Below, piece by piece: positions 18,103 through 27,418 of a DNA stretch of 64,000 bases. Numbering within the stretch: position 1 is the stretch's first letter; each line of letters starts with the position of its first letter. This stretch comes from Flavobacterium zepuense (GTDB lineage Bacteria > Bacteroidota > Bacteroidia > Flavobacteriales > Flavobacteriaceae), in contig NZ_VJVZ01000002.1 in the NCBI RefSeq assembly GCF_007097145.1, positions 186,001-250,000 of the forward strand. The letters run 5' to 3'. Under the pieces are notes generated by a model. The model ran no database searches, was not told the origin of the DNA, and saw nothing but the letters and a program-made list of their open reading frames with translations. The position numbers and the translations under genes are program-made.

Positions 18103-20394
18103 TTATTTTTTTGCCATTTTAAAACGCTTTTCTTTTTCCTGTGCATCTACAACAGCAACGGCTGCCATGTTTACCATTTCTTCTACACTGGCACCAAACT
18201 GCACTATGTGCACCGGCTTATCCATACCCATCATTATAGGGCCTATACTTACCACTTTATCAAGCTCTTTTAAAAGCTTATAGGTAATATTTGCCGACTC
18301 TAAATTAGGGAATATAAGTGTATTTACTTTTTTGCCTACCAGTTTAGAGAACGGGAACTTAGCCTCATGCATATCTGCATTTAAAGCAAAATCGGCTTGT
18401 AATTCGCCATCAACAATAAGGTCTGGGTAATTTTTATGAAGGATAGAAACCGCCTGGCGTACCTTTACCGCACTCGGCTCCGGCGATGAACCGAAGTTAG
18501 AGAACGACACCATTGCCACTACCGGCTCCATACCAAACAGTCGTACCGTACGGGCCGTCATGAGTGCAATATTAGCAAGTTCCTCGGCAGTGGGGTTGGG
18601 GTTTATAGCGGTATCTGAAAGGAAAATAGGCCCTCGCTTGGTAAGCATCATATTAGTAGTTGCTACACGGCTTACGCCCTGCGACCTGTCTATAAGCTGT
18701 AAAATAGGCTTAACCGATGACGGGTAGTTACGCGAATAGCCTGTTAACATAGCATCGGCATCGCCGGTATTTACCATCATTGCGGCAAAGTAGTTACGCT
18801 GGCGCATCATTTTTTCAGCATCAAGGTAGTTGACACCCCTGCGCTGGCGACCGCTCCAAAATATATTGGCGTATTGTTGTAAACGTTCTTTTTCTATATC
18901 GGTTTTAGGATCTACAATAAGTACATCGTTATCAAAACCAATTTCTTCCTTAAGCTCCTGGATGGTTTCCCTGTCTCCTAAAAGTATAGGCGTACCAATA
19001 CCTTCTTCCATAACAATTTGGGCTGCTTTAAGCACATCAAGCTGGTCGGCCTCGGCAAATACGATACTTTTAGGATCGCTCTTAGCACGGTTAGTAAGCA
19101 GGCGCACCATTTTGTTATCATTACCCAAACGGTCTAAAAGGCCTTCAATATACTTATCCCAGTCGGTTATTGGGTGCTGGGCCACACCGCTTTCCATAGC
19201 AGCACGGGCAACAGCCGGTGCCACTACGGCAATAAGCCTTGGATCGAACGGTTTTGGGATAATATAATCACGGCCAAAGTTTAATTTGGTTTCGCCATAA
19301 GCTATATTAACCTGCTCCGGTACGCTGGCTTTTGCAAGCTCTGCCAACGCCATTACGGCTGCCATTTTCATGGCTTCGTTTATTTTTGTAGCCCTAACAT
19401 CTAACGCTCCCCTAAAAATGTACGGGAAGCCCAGTACATTGTTAACCTGGTTAGGATGGTCAGATCGGCCGGTAGCCATAATAACATCAGGCCGGGTTGC
19501 AATGGCAACATTATAATCTATTTCAGGGATAGGGTTAGCCATGGCAAACACAATAGGATCGTTTGCCATAGTAAGCAACATTTCAGATGAAAGCACATTA
19601 CCTACCGAAAGCCCAAGGAACATATCTGCACCTTTTACCGCTTCGGTTAATGTTACCGGCTCGCCCGGCTGCGCGTAGCGCATTTGCAGGTCTAAAAGGT
19701 CGGTGCGGCTTTGTACCAACATGCCGTTAACATCAAACATGGTAATGTTCTCTACCTTTACGCCTAATAAAACGTACAGGTTAGCACACGCAAGCGCAGC
19801 AGAACCTGCTCCTGACACCACAATTTTAAGGTCGCCCAGTTGTTTACCGGCAAGCTCGGCAGAATTTATAAGCGCTGCTGATGAGATAATGGCGGTACCA
19901 TGCTGGTCATCGTGCATTACAGGGATATTAAGCTCTTCTACAAGGCGGCGCTCAATCTCGAACGATTCCGGGGCCTTAATATCCTCAAGGTTGATACCTC
20001 CAAAAGTGGGGGAAATATTTTTTACGGTTTCGATAAATTTTTCAACATCTTTCGTGTCAACTTCAATATCAAAAACATCTATATCGGCAAAAATTTTGAA
20101 TAAAAGGCCCTTGCCTTCCATTACGGGCTTAGAGGCTTCGGGGCCAATATCGCCAAGGCCTAAAACGGCGGTACCATTAGATATTACCGCTACTAAATTA
20201 CCTTTAGCAGTATATTTATAAACTTTATCTACATCTTTTGCAATTTCCAAACAAGGCTCGGCAACGCCAGGGGAATATGCCAGAGAAAGATCTCGTTGTG
20301 TGGCATAGGGTTTAGTGGGTACTACCTGAATTTTTCCCGGATGCGGCTTAGCGTGATAGAGTAAGGCCTCACGCCTTTTGCTGTATTGATTCAT
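18103..20394 (-). CDS. maeB: NADP-dependent malic enzyme with phosphotransacetylase-like domain
   Basis: 763 residues in two parts, as in MaeB. The malic enzyme half (1 to about 430) begins MNQYSKRREALLYHAKPHPGKIQV, contains YSPGVAEPC, the nucleotide-binding VVSGAGSAALACANLYVLLG and MANPIPEIDY, and decarboxylates malate to pyruvate. The C-terminal half (about 430-755) is a phosphate acetyltransferase-like domain (IVFAEADQLDVLKAAQIVMEEG, MMVNTGDADAMLTGYSRNYP) thought to be regulatory in MaeB. A TACCTTTG -7 box lies at 20429-20422. ruvA begins 57 nt downstream on the same strand. Confidence 0.95.
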   Translation of the reverse strand: MNQYSKRREALLYHAKPHPGKIQVVPTKPYATQRDLSLAYSPGVAEPCLEIAKDVDKVYKYTAKGNLVAVISNGTAVLGLGDIGPEASKPVMEGKGLLFKIFADIDVFDIEVDTKDVEKFIETVKNISPTFGGINLEDIKAPESFEIERRLVEELNIPVMHDDQHGTAIISSAALINSAELAGKQLGDLKIVVSGAGSAALACANLYVLLGVKVENITMFDVNGMLVQSRTDLLDLQMRYAQPGEPVTLTEAVKGADMFLGLSVGNVLSSEMLLTMANDPIVFAMANPIPEIDYNVAIATRPDVIMATGRSDHPNQVNNVLGFPYIFRGALDVRATKINEAMKMAAVMALAELAKASVPEQVNIAYGETKLNFGRDYIIPKPFDPRLIAVVAPAVARAAMESGVAQHPITDWDKYIEGLLDRLGNDNKMVRLLTNRAKSDPKSIVFAEADQLDVLKAAQIVMEEGIGTPILLGDRETIQELKEEIGFDNDVLIVDPKTDIEKERLQQYANIFWSGRQRRGVNYLDAEKMMRQRNYFAAMMVNTGDADAMLTGYSRNYPSSVKPILQLIDRSQGVSRVATTNMMLTKRGPIFLSDTAINPNPTAEELANIALMTARTVRLFGMEPVVAMVSFSNFGSSPEPSAVKVRQAVSILHKNYPDLIVDGELQADFALNADMHEAKFPFSKLVGKKVNTLIFPNLESANITYKLLKELDKVVSIGPIMMGMDKPVHIVQFGASVEEMVNMAAVAVVDAQEKEKRFKMAKK

Positions 20395-20421
20395 TCTTTA
20401 TTAGCTTTTGTAACGAACCAA

Positions 20422-20429
20422 CAAAGGTA
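20422..20429 (-). promoter_or_regulatory. Candidate -7 box for maeB
   Basis: On the minus strand this reads TACCTTTG, matching TAnnTTTG, 27 nt before the maeB ATG. The -33 element is not clear. Confidence 0.5.
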
Positions 20430-20482
20430 AAGTTATCGATTGAAATGGGAAATATTTAACACTATTCTTTTTAAGCTAAAAA

Positions 20483-21166
20483 TCAGCAGATGAGCTTGTA
20501 CCCAAAACCACGAATATTCACGATTTCTATAGCCGGGTCTTTGTGCAGTTTCTTGCGGAGGCGCGTAATGTAAACATCCATATTGCGGGTGTTGAAAAAA
20601 TTGTCGTCACCCCAAAGTTTTAGCAATGTGGCTTTCCTGTCCATTACTAAATTTTTATTTTGAAGCAGTAACACGAGCAACTGACTTTCTTTATGTGAAA
20701 GCTTTACTATCGTTCCATCACTATCCTTAAGTTCCTGCCTTTTTGGCGAAAAGCTGTAGCTGCCTATGGTAAATTCATCTGCTGGCTGATTCTCCGGACT
20801 GGCACGTTTTAGCAATTCGGCTACGCGCAAAAAAAGTTCATCTAAGCTGAATGGCTTCTTAAGGTAATCGTTGCCCCCGCTGGCATATCCCTGGGTTACA
20901 TCTCTAATATCGGCTTTAGCGGTAAGGAACATCAATGGTATTTTAGGGTTGGCTTGCCTGATTTGTGCCGCCAGAGTAAAGCCATCTTTGTAGGGCATCA
21001 TAACATCCAGTATGCACATATCAAACTCAAAAGACGTATACAGCTGCCATGCCTGCTTACCATCAGGGGCAAGCATAACAGCATAACCTTTTTTCTCAAG
21101 GCTTTCTTTTACCACCTTCCCTAAAAAGGGCTCATCTTCGGCTAAAAGCAGGGTATACTGCTTCAT
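20483..21166 (-). CDS. OmpR/PhoB family response regulator
   Basis: 227 residues: receiver domain (1 to about 118) and winged-helix DNA-binding domain (about 130-227). The phospho-acceptor is Asp54 in DMCILDVMMPYKDG, the acidic pair is at Asp11/Glu12, and the conserved Lys is at 103-104 in YLKKPFSLDEL. The effector ends IRGFGYKLIC, usual for this class. The start overlaps the stop of the histidine kinase by 4 nt. Four TTAA direct repeats spaced about 10 bp in the region upstream of the kinase (22650-22686) are a plausible binding site for this regulator. Confidence 0.95.
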   Translation of the reverse strand: MKQYTLLLAEDEPFLGKVVKESLEKKGYAVMLAPDGKQAWQLYTSFEFDMCILDVMMPYKDGFTLAAQIRQANPKIPLMFLTAKADIRDVTQGYASGGNDYLKKPFSLDELFLRVAELLKRASPENQPADEFTIGSYSFSPKRQELKDSDGTIVKLSHKESQLLVLLLQNKNLVMDRKATLLKLWGDDNFFNTRNMDVYITRLRKKLHKDPAIEIVNIRGFGYKLIC

Positions 21167-22605
21167 AGCGGTAATGTTATGGTAAAAATACTTCCATTGG
21201 GCACGTTATCGGTTATTGATACTGTCCCTCCATGAGCCTCTGCCACCTTTTTAACGTAACTAAGCCCCAGTCCGTAACCTTTTACATTGTGCACGTTACC
21301 CAATGGTATCCTGAAAAACTGCTCAAACACCTTGTGCTTGTACTCGTCAGGTATACCGGGACCGTTATCTGCTACAGCAATATTTATACTTTTATCGGAC
21401 ACTAAACAGCTTATATCTATTTTTGAAAAGGCATTGCCATGTTTTATCGCATTATCAACCAAATTACCAATTGCCCTAAGCAAATGACTTTTGTTTCCCC
21501 TTACAACTGTGTTTTGTGCACAGGGCGAAAAATGAATTCCTACCCCACTTGTACTTTTCACAATTTCATTAATAAGGTTATCAACAGCAATGGTATCATT
21601 AAGGCCCATATCTATTTTTGCCAGGCGGGCGCTGGTAAGTATCTCATCGGTAAGGCCGGCCAGTTTGTTGCTTTGGTACACTATAATATCAAGGTAGCTT
21701 TGCTGCGCTTCGGGGTCATGGCTAAACTGCTTTAACGCCTGCGCAGTAACGGTTATTGATGTTAGGGGTGTATGTATTTCGTGGGTCATATTGCTTATAA
21801 AATCGTCTTTAAGGGCATTAAGTTTTTGCTGGCTGAGTAATACCCTAACGGTATACCAAAAGCAAATAATTGTAATTATAACAAGTAATAAAGCACCAAA
21901 CAGCACCCATTTAAGTTGACCTAATAAATACAGTCCCGTATTGTTAAACGATGCATACAGCCACGTTTCTTTATAGGGCCGCCTTATGGCAAAGTTTACT
22001 TTTTTCGTGTTAAAAGTGTAATTGTCTTTATCATTTTGATTGAATGTAAAAGCCTCCCTGATGTTTCTTTTTTGTAACGATGCTTTATATAGGGGAGTAA
22101 TATCGTTTACAGTAATGGGTGTTTTATCATAGGCTTTATCCAGGCGGGCACCAAGCTTTTGCGTATAAAAATAAATAGACCCTTTTTTAAGGTCGGCATT
22201 TACCATATCTGCCATCTGCTCTATAAGCACAGCTTTTGCCTGTGGCGTTATATACTCTAGTTTTTGAGGGAACTGCTCAATGCTCAGGCTTATAGTAGTC
22301 CTGTCGGCGCGGGGTGCTTCCACTTCACTTATTGTAAAAACAGTCACCTTTTGCCCGGCATTCCATTTACAGCTAATGTCGATAATAGTAGTATCGGCCA
22401 GCCAACCTTTAAACTGGCGAATTACATTTAGCCTGTGTTTTTCAAAAGCGGTATCAACTGCTTCATTTAGCGCTTCGTTTATGTTGCGTTCAAAAACCTT
22501 AGACTCCGTTTGGTACGTCTGGTAGCTAAAATACAGCTGCAAAGCCGTAACGCCGGTAACGCAAACAGCCATTAACACAAACACTATTAGCAGGTTCTTT
22601 TTCAT
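21163..22605 (-). CDS. Sensor histidine kinase
   Basis: 480 residues. Two membrane helices (about 4-25 and 232-254) bracket an external sensor region of about 205 residues with no recognised domain. The kinase core follows: H-box His275 in SNMTHEIHTPLTSI, N-box LVDNAIKHGNAF, G1 VADNGPGIPDEYK and G2 KGYGLGLSYVKKVAEAHGG. All catalytic residues are present. It is co-transcribed with the OmpR-type regulator (4-nt overlap). A TATTTTTG -7 box at 22621-22614 with TTGG near -33 gives a likely promoter. The signal sensed is unknown. Confidence 0.93.
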   Translation of the reverse strand: MKKNLLIVFVLMAVCVTGVTALQLYFSYQTYQTESKVFERNINEALNEAVDTAFEKHRLNVIRQFKGWLADTTIIDISCKWNAGQKVTVFTISEVEAPRADRTTISLSIEQFPQKLEYITPQAKAVLIEQMADMVNADLKKGSIYFYTQKLGARLDKAYDKTPITVNDITPLYKASLQKRNIREAFTFNQNDKDNYTFNTKKVNFAIRRPYKETWLYASFNNTGLYLLGQLKWVLFGALLLVIITIICFWYTVRVLLSQQKLNALKDDFISNMTHEIHTPLTSITVTAQALKQFSHDPEAQQSYLDIIVYQSNKLAGLTDEILTSARLAKIDMGLNDTIAVDNLINEIVKSTSGVGIHFSPCAQNTVVRGNKSHLLRAIGNLVDNAIKHGNAFSKIDISCLVSDKSINIAVADNGPGIPDEYKHKVFEQFFRIPLGNVHNVKGYGLGLSYVKKVAEAHGGTVSITDNVPNGSIFTITLPL

Positions 22606-22613
22606 ATACCCGC

Positions 22614-22641
22614 CAAAAATAAATGTTTAGTGTAAGCCCAA
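22614..22641 (-). promoter_or_regulatory. Promoter of the two-component operon
   Basis: On the minus strand TTGG (22641-22638), a 16-nt spacer and TATTTTTG (22621-22614) lead to the kinase ATG at 22605. The very short leader is typical of these genomes. Confidence 0.5.
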
Positions 22642-22649
22642 CTAATTTT

Positions 22650-22686
22650 GTTAACACTAATTAACCCTGTTAAAGGCTCATTAACC
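22650..22686. promoter_or_regulatory. Four TTAA direct repeats, candidate OmpR-type operator
   Basis: TTAAC, TTAAC, TTAAA and TTAAC begin at 22651, 22661, 22670 and 22681, spaced 10, 9 and 11 bp. Direct half-sites on one DNA face are how OmpR/PhoB proteins bind. The array lies between the two-component operon and the divergent gene at 22741. Confidence 0.45.
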
Positions 22687-22707
22687 TGCAGGCTTTAGGA
22701 GCCGGCA

Positions 22708-22715
22708 TACATTTG
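22708..22715 (+). promoter_or_regulatory. Candidate -7 box for the unknown exported-protein gene
   Basis: TACATTTG matches TAnnTTTG, 26 nt before the ATG at 22741. The -33 position has only CTG, so activation by a bound regulator on the adjacent TTAA repeats would make sense. Confidence 0.5.
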
Positions 22716-22740
22716 CTGTGAATCAATAAAATTTATCATC

Positions 22741-23370
22741 ATGAAAAAATGCATTTACCTTTTTTTACTAATCAGCAGCCTGTGCGCGGCGCAGGGAACC
22801 ACGCTAAAAATGACAACCACCTATCCTGAAAACAAAGAAATTGACCAGCTTTTCCGCTTTCAGGGTATCGAAATGTACCATACTAAAATTAGTGGTACCG
22901 ATTTAAAAAGCAAGAAGTATTACATAGTTTCTAAAGAAATATGGAAGGGCAAAGTTAAAAGTGTCGACACTTTGTTCAATTCGGCTACCTTTCCGGTGTC
23001 GGTTGTTGAAGGCGACACCTTAAAATTCAACGTAATCGCAATGAAGTCTGGCTCAAAGACACTAAAAGTCATGTTCGATTTTGGCCGGTTTTCTCTTATA
23101 GAGGAATACAAAAGCACCAAACATAGTGATTACAGCCTGCGTGATTTTGGCGCACAAATAGAAATTGAAACCGGAAAACCTTTTTATGCTTTTGCCTATA
23201 TACTGCCGCAACGCAATAAAGACGGTAGCAGTTCCTGGTGCGCCGTACAATATAGCGGCAAGGACATTGAAAATTGGGGTACAGAGTTTGGCATTGAGCA
23301 TTATATTTTGTTTGAGATGAAGTTTAGCGATCAGGAAAGCCTGTTCACTACAGCTCTTTCAAAAAATTAA
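22741..23370 (+). CDS. Exported protein of unknown function
   Basis: 209 residues with a signal peptide [19 protein letters not shown] (cleavage near residue 18). The mature protein is predicted beta-rich with a mix of charged and aromatic residues ([40 protein letters not shown]). I do not recognise a family or catalytic motif. It is divergent from the two-component operon and its promoter is preceded by TTAA direct repeats, so it may be a target of that system. Its 3' end overlaps the convergent queG by 23 nt. The gene call rests on the signal peptide, the good promoter and codon use like its neighbours. Confidence 0.75.
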   Translation: MKKCIYLFLLISSLCAAQGTTLKMTTTYPENKEIDQLFRFQGIEMYHTKISGTDLKSKKYYIVSKEIWKGKVKSVDTLFNSATFPVSVVEGDTLKFNVIAMKSGSKTLKVMFDFGRFSLIEEYKSTKHSDYSLRDFGAQIEIETGKPFYAFAYILPQRNKDGSSSWCAVQYSGKDIENWGTEFGIEHYILFEMKFSDQESLFTTALSKN

Positions 23371-24277
23371 TGTTGCGCTTTAACCCATCGTATTTTGCAC
23401 GCTTTACCGCCGAGTTTTTAAACACAGCCCTAAAGGTATCCTCGGTGATTTCTTCCCAGTCTTTTTTAGTGAGCGACAATAAATCCGGGTGCGGATTAAA
23501 AAGCGGTTCGCGGTGGGGTTTGCTAAATCGGTTCCAGGGGCATACGTCCTGGCAAACATCGCAGCCAAATGCCCAGTCGTTAAAACTGCCCCGCATTTCG
23601 GCAGGTATATTTTCTTTAAGTTCTATAGTAAAGTACGATATGCATTTGCTGCCGTCTACCACATAAGGTGCAATTATGGCCTGTGTTGGGCAGGCATCAA
23701 GGCAGGCCGTGCAGGAGCCACAGTGGTCGGTTACGGCATAGTCGTATTCCAGGTCGATATCAACAATAAGCTCTGCAATAAAAAAGAACGAGCCAGTTTT
23801 TTTGCTTAGTAAATTTGAGTTCTTACCAATCCAGCCCAGTCCGCTTTTTGCAGCCCAGGCTTTATCTAACACCGGGGCCGAATCTACAAATGCCCTGCCC
23901 CCTACTTCGCCTATAGTGGATTGTATTGAGTGCAGTAGTTCTTTAAGCTTTTCCTTAATTACAAAGTGGTAATCCTGCCCGTAGGCATACTTAGATATTT
24001 TGTAGGTATCAGTAGTTTGAGTTTCTTCAGGGTAGTAATTCAGCAATAATGATATGACACTTTTTGCACCGTCAACAAGCAGTGTTGGGTCAAGCCGCTT
24101 ATCAAAATGGTTCTCCATATACTGCATCTTGCCGTGGCGGTTCTGGTTAAGCCAGGCCTCCAGGCGAGGTGCCTCTTCTTCCAAAAAACCGGCTTTAGAT
24201 ATGCCGCACGACATAAAGCCGAGGCGCAGGGCTTCGGATTTGATGAAATCAGTATATTTTTGCTTGTTGTTTTTCAT
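23348..24277 (-). CDS. queG: Epoxyqueuosine reductase QueG
   Basis: 309 residues from the ATG at 24277. An in-frame upstream start (24325) adds 16 residues that run into the intergenic repeat zone and lack family support. Two ferredoxin-like clusters are complete: [15 protein letters not shown] and [11 protein letters not shown]. The cobalamin-binding region includes [13 protein letters not shown] and the catalytic-domain phrase [19 protein letters not shown]. QueG reduces epoxyqueuosine to queuosine in the wobble position of tRNAs with GUN anticodons, using cobalamin. It lies 158 nt after ruvB with a dispersed repeat between, and overlaps the convergent gene's end by 23 nt. Confidence 0.95.
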   Translation of the reverse strand: MKNNKQKYTDFIKSEALRLGFMSCGISKAGFLEEEAPRLEAWLNQNRHGKMQYMENHFDKRLDPTLLVDGAKSVISLLLNYYPEETQTTDTYKISKYAYGQDYHFVIKEKLKELLHSIQSTIGEVGGRAFVDSAPVLDKAWAAKSGLGWIGKNSNLLSKKTGSFFFIAELIVDIDLEYDYAVTDHCGSCTACLDACPTQAIIAPYVVDGSKCISYFTIELKENIPAEMRGSFNDWAFGCDVCQDVCPWNRFSKPHREPLFNPHPDLLSLTKKDWEEITEDTFRAVFKNSAVKRAKYDGLKRNINFLKEL

Positions 24278-24350
24278 GACCTGCTGCACCTTTAGGTTGA
24301 CAGGCTGTCGTTGCAAAGAAGGCACAAAGCAATCTCATGATTGTATGGAT

Positions 24351-24400
24351 GAGATTGCTACGCTCCGCAAGCTGCGCTCGCAATGACGGCCGTGTAGGGA
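24351..24400. repeat. Dispersed intergenic repeat, copy 1
   Basis: About 50 nt beginning GAGATTGCTACGCTCCGC and containing GCGCTCGCAATGAC and GTAGGGA. It matches 27561-27610 at most positions. It lies between ruvB and queG. A related piece, GCAATCTCATGATTG, just before it makes an inverted arm to GAGATTGC. Confidence 0.7.
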
Positions 24401-24435
24401 AGTTATGTTAAATCAAAAATCTTAATTCTTAAAAC

Positions 24436-25458
24436 TTAAAAGAGCCCTCCCTGTATATTAGTACGTATTTTACCCAAATGCTTGTAGGCTTTCTCGGTTA
24501 CCTCGCGGCCACGCGGAGTACGCATAATAAAGCCCTCCTGAATTAAGAATGGCTCGTATACCTCTTCTATGGTTTCGCCGCTTTCAGATACTGCTGTTGC
24601 CAGCGTAGACAAGCCTACCGGGCCACCTTTAAATTTATCGATAATCGTGGTAAGTATCTTATTATCCATTTCGTCAAGGCCGTGCGCATCTACATGCAGC
24701 GCTTTAAGTGAATAGCGGGCAATCTCAATATCTATCTTACCATTGCCTTTGATTTGGGCAAAATCGCGCACACGGCGCAATAGTGCGTTGGCAATACGCG
24801 GTGTACCGCGGCTACGGCCGGCAATTTCTATAGCCGCCTCCATAGTTATAGGCATTTTCAAAATGCCCGAACTACGCTGTACAATCGTGGTAAGCAATTC
24901 GGTAGTGTAATATTGCAGCCTGCTGGCAATACCAAAACGGGCACGCATAGGTGCAGTTAGTAAGCCAGAACGGGTGGTGGCACCTACCAATGTGAACGGA
25001 TTTAGACCTATCTGTACCGAGCGGGCATTGGGGCCACTTTCGATCATGATATCAATCTTGAAATCCTCCATTGCTGAGTACAGGTACTCCTCTACGATGG
25101 GGCTAAGGCGGTGAATTTCGTCTATAAAAAGTATGTCGCGCTCCTCCAGGTTGGTAAGCAGTCCTGCAAGGTCGCCGGGCTTATCTAAAACAGGGCCCGA
25201 TGTTATTTTAATACCCACACCCAGTTCACTCGCTAAAATATTGGCAAGCGTGGTTTTACCCAATCCCGGAGGGCCGTGAAACAGCGTATGGTCTAACGCT
25301 TCGTTACGCATATTAGCCGCCTGCACAAAAATCTGGAGGTTTTCGAGCACCTGCTCCTGCCCGGTAAAATCGTCAAAGGAGAGGGGCCGCAACTTTTTTT
25401 CAAGGTCGAGCTCTTCAGGGTTGTAACTGGTATTGGTAGGATCTAAATTCTCATTCAT
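24436..25458 (-). CDS. ruvB: Holliday junction DNA helicase RuvB
   Basis: 340 residues, the usual length. Walker A is [16 protein letters not shown] (near residue 60), Walker B is [11 protein letters not shown], sensor 1 is [10 protein letters not shown] and the arginine-finger region is APMRARFG. The C-terminal winged helix ends [17 protein letters not shown]. RuvB hexamers drive branch migration with RuvA, encoded separately here (17464-18045). A TATCTTTG -7 box (25470-25463) ends only 4 nt before the ATG, so the message may be leaderless. The downstream gene is queG. Confidence 0.97.
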   Translation of the reverse strand: MNENLDPTNTSYNPEELDLEKKLRPLSFDDFTGQEQVLENLQIFVQAANMRNEALDHTLFHGPPGLGKTTLANILASELGVGIKITSGPVLDKPGDLAGLLTNLEERDILFIDEIHRLSPIVEEYLYSAMEDFKIDIMIESGPNARSVQIGLNPFTLVGATTRSGLLTAPMRARFGIASRLQYYTTELLTTIVQRSSGILKMPITMEAAIEIAGRSRGTPRIANALLRRVRDFAQIKGNGKIDIEIARYSLKALHVDAHGLDEMDNKILTTIIDKFKGGPVGLSTLATAVSESGETIEEVYEPFLIQEGFIMRTPRGREVTEKAYKHLGKIRTNIQGGLF

Positions 25459-25462
25459 GCCG

Positions 25463-25470
25463 CAAAGATA
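25463..25470 (-). promoter_or_regulatory. Candidate -7 box for ruvB, leaderless geometry
   Basis: On the minus strand this reads TATCTTTG, matching TAnnTTTG. Only four bases separate it from the ruvB ATG, so transcription would start at or very near the A of the start codon. Confidence 0.5.
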
Positions 25471-25490
25471 ACTGAATTTCGGTTAGCTTA

Positions 25491-25784
25491 TTACATTTGG
25501 TACCCGTCTGAAAGTATACTGCGCCACTCGGGGTGTTCGTTAACATAATGCAACACATATGAGCATGATGGCACTACTGTTAAGCCGTTATCTTTGGCAC
25601 ATTGCAGGGTTTGTTTAACCAGTTCGGCAGCGTAGCCCTTGCCCCTAAGTTCGTGCGGGGTTTCGGTATGGGTAAGATATACTTTTTCACCTTCGCGGTA
25701 AAATTCTAAAAATGATATGCCGCCTTTGGTATGCAGCTCAAATTGTTTTTCGTCTTCGTTTACTTTAAACGTGGTCTTTTCCAT
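25491..25784 (-). CDS. Small GNAT-like N-acetyltransferase
   Basis: 97 residues, the short GNAT subfamily often annotated YjdJ-like. The acetyl-CoA loop is HELRGKGYAAELVKQTL (R/Q-x-x-G-x-G/A type), followed by NGLTVVPSCSYVLHYVNEHPEW, in which PSCSYV and HPEW are characteristic of this group. The N-terminus is a strand-rich half (FELHTKGGISFLEFYREGEKVYLTHTETP). The acyl acceptor is unknown. It ends 32 nt before the ruvB start codon, so the ruvB promoter lies in the gap. Confidence 0.85.
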   Translation of the reverse strand: MEKTTFKVNEDEKQFELHTKGGISFLEFYREGEKVYLTHTETPHELRGKGYAAELVKQTLQCAKDNGLTVVPSCSYVLHYVNEHPEWRSILSDGYQM

Positions 25785-25949
25785 AATGGGATATTTTTAT
25801 AAAGATATTACATTTTAATGGAACGCGGATGACACGGGTTGAAAAGCAGATTTACACTGATTTTAACTACAACCCTTTTACTAATAATCAATCGCGATAT
25901 TAATCAAACACTTTTTTAAATATCTTTAGCCAAATTAACCAAACCAATT

Positions 25950-27371
25950 ATGCAAGAAGAACACGAAGACAAACACTTAAAGCGCGAACTGGGCCTGCTG
26001 GACGGCACCATGCTGGTGGTAGGATCTATGATAGGATCGGGGATTTTTATTGTGAGCGCCGGGATCATGCAACAGGTGGGCAGTGCCGGATGGCTTACAC
26101 TTATCTGGATCATTTCAGGGCTTATGACGATGATAGCCGCCGTAAGCTATGGCGAATTGAGTGCCATGTTCCCTAAAGCGGGCGGGCAGTATGTTTACCT
26201 AAAAGAAGCCTATAACGAATTAGTGGGCTTTTTATACGGATGGAGCTTTTTTGCCGTGATACAAACCGGTACTATTGCGGCCGTGGGGGTAGCTTTTGCA
26301 AAGTTTACCGCCTATTTGTACCCACCTGTAAGCGACCAAAATATTTTATATGAAATAGGTTGGTTTAAACTGAATGCCGCTCAAATCCTATCTATAGTCA
26401 CCATTATAATACTTACCTACATTAACAGCCGTGGGGTTAAAAATGCCAAATACATCCAGACCATCTTTACCGTAGCTAAGATAGCTTCGCTTTTTGGGCT
26501 TATTGTTTTTGGGTTTATTTTAGCCGCAAAGGCTGATATATGGAATGCCAACTGGGCCGATGCCTGGGCCGCCAAGCAATATGTTAAGCAAAGCGATACC
26601 TGGATGGGCATTAGCGGGGGTGTACTGCTTTCGGCTATTGCGGCCTCTATGGTGGGGTCGCTGTTTAGCAGCGATGCCTGGAACGGCGTTACTTTTATAT
26701 CGGGTGAAATTAAGAATCCGCAACGCAACGTGGGGCTCAGCCTGTTCTTTGGTACACTAATAGTTACGGTTATCTATATTTCTGCCAACCTTATGTATGT
26801 GGCTGTAATGCCCCTTGATGCTATCGCCTATGCCCCGTCAGAACGCGTAGCGGTAGAAGCTTCTCAATATATTTTTGGCACTACAGGAACGTACATCATC
26901 GCTATTATGATCATGGTATCTACCTTTGGGTGTAATAACGGACTCATATTAGCCGGAGCACGTGTGTATTACACTATGGCTAAAGACGGGCTTTTCTTTA
27001 AAAAAGCCGCAAGCCTAAATACGGCAAGTGTTCCTGGCTGGGGGTTGTGGTTTCAGTGCTTTTGGGCGTCGGCTCTATGCCTAACAGGAAAGTATGGCGA
27101 CCTGCTGGATTACGTTATGATAATAGTAGTTATATTTTATATCCTGACCATTTACGGAATTTTTATCTTAAGGAAAAAAATGCCCAATGCCGACAGGCCG
27201 TATAGAGCATTTGGCTACCCTGTACTGCCATTAGTCTACATTATATTAGCATCGGCCTTCTGCTTCTTCTTACTTAAAGACAGGGCAAGTACATGCGGCT
27301 GGGGTGTATTGATAATGCTGGCAGGTATACCGGTTTATTATTTGACAAAGAAGAAAGCTTTGGCTGAATAA
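25950..27371 (+). CDS. APC family amino acid permease
   Basis: 473 residues with about twelve membrane helices. The first helix region has the unwound substrate motif GSMIGSGIFIVSAGIM (GSG core), followed by WLTLIWIISGLMTMIAAVSYGELSAMFPKAGGQYVYLKEAYN, as in LAT/APC amino acid transporters. Loop SDAWNGVTFISGEIKNPQRN and helix GTYIIAIMIMVSTFGCNNGLILAGARVYYTMAKDG are also typical. The specific amino acid cannot be stated. The gene stands alone, with a TATCTTTA -7-like box at 25921-25928 and its own terminator at 27393. Confidence 0.93.
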   Translation: MQEEHEDKHLKRELGLLDGTMLVVGSMIGSGIFIVSAGIMQQVGSAGWLTLIWIISGLMTMIAAVSYGELSAMFPKAGGQYVYLKEAYNELVGFLYGWSFFAVIQTGTIAAVGVAFAKFTAYLYPPVSDQNILYEIGWFKLNAAQILSIVTIIILTYINSRGVKNAKYIQTIFTVAKIASLFGLIVFGFILAAKADIWNANWADAWAAKQYVKQSDTWMGISGGVLLSAIAASMVGSLFSSDAWNGVTFISGEIKNPQRNVGLSLFFGTLIVTVIYISANLMYVAVMPLDAIAYAPSERVAVEASQYIFGTTGTYIIAIMIMVSTFGCNNGLILAGARVYYTMAKDGLFFKKAASLNTASVPGWGLWFQCFWASALCLTGKYGDLLDYVMIIVVIFYILTIYGIFILRKKMPNADRPYRAFGYPVLPLVYIILASAFCFFLLKDRASTCGWGVLIMLAGIPVYYLTKKKALAE

Positions 27372-27392
27372 GGTTTTAAAACATATAATACG

Positions 27393-27418
27393 AAGACAGG
27401 TTAGCGCCTGTCTTTTTT
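27393..27418 (+). terminator. Terminator of the amino acid permease gene
   Basis: AAGACAGG, the loop TTAGCG and CCTGTCTT are followed by TTTTT, 21 nt after the permease stop codon. Confidence 0.88.

Noticed and set aside
24278..24435. CRISPR-like repeats between ruvB and queG
   Set aside because: There are no regularly spaced direct repeats; the sequence is a single dispersed intergenic element.
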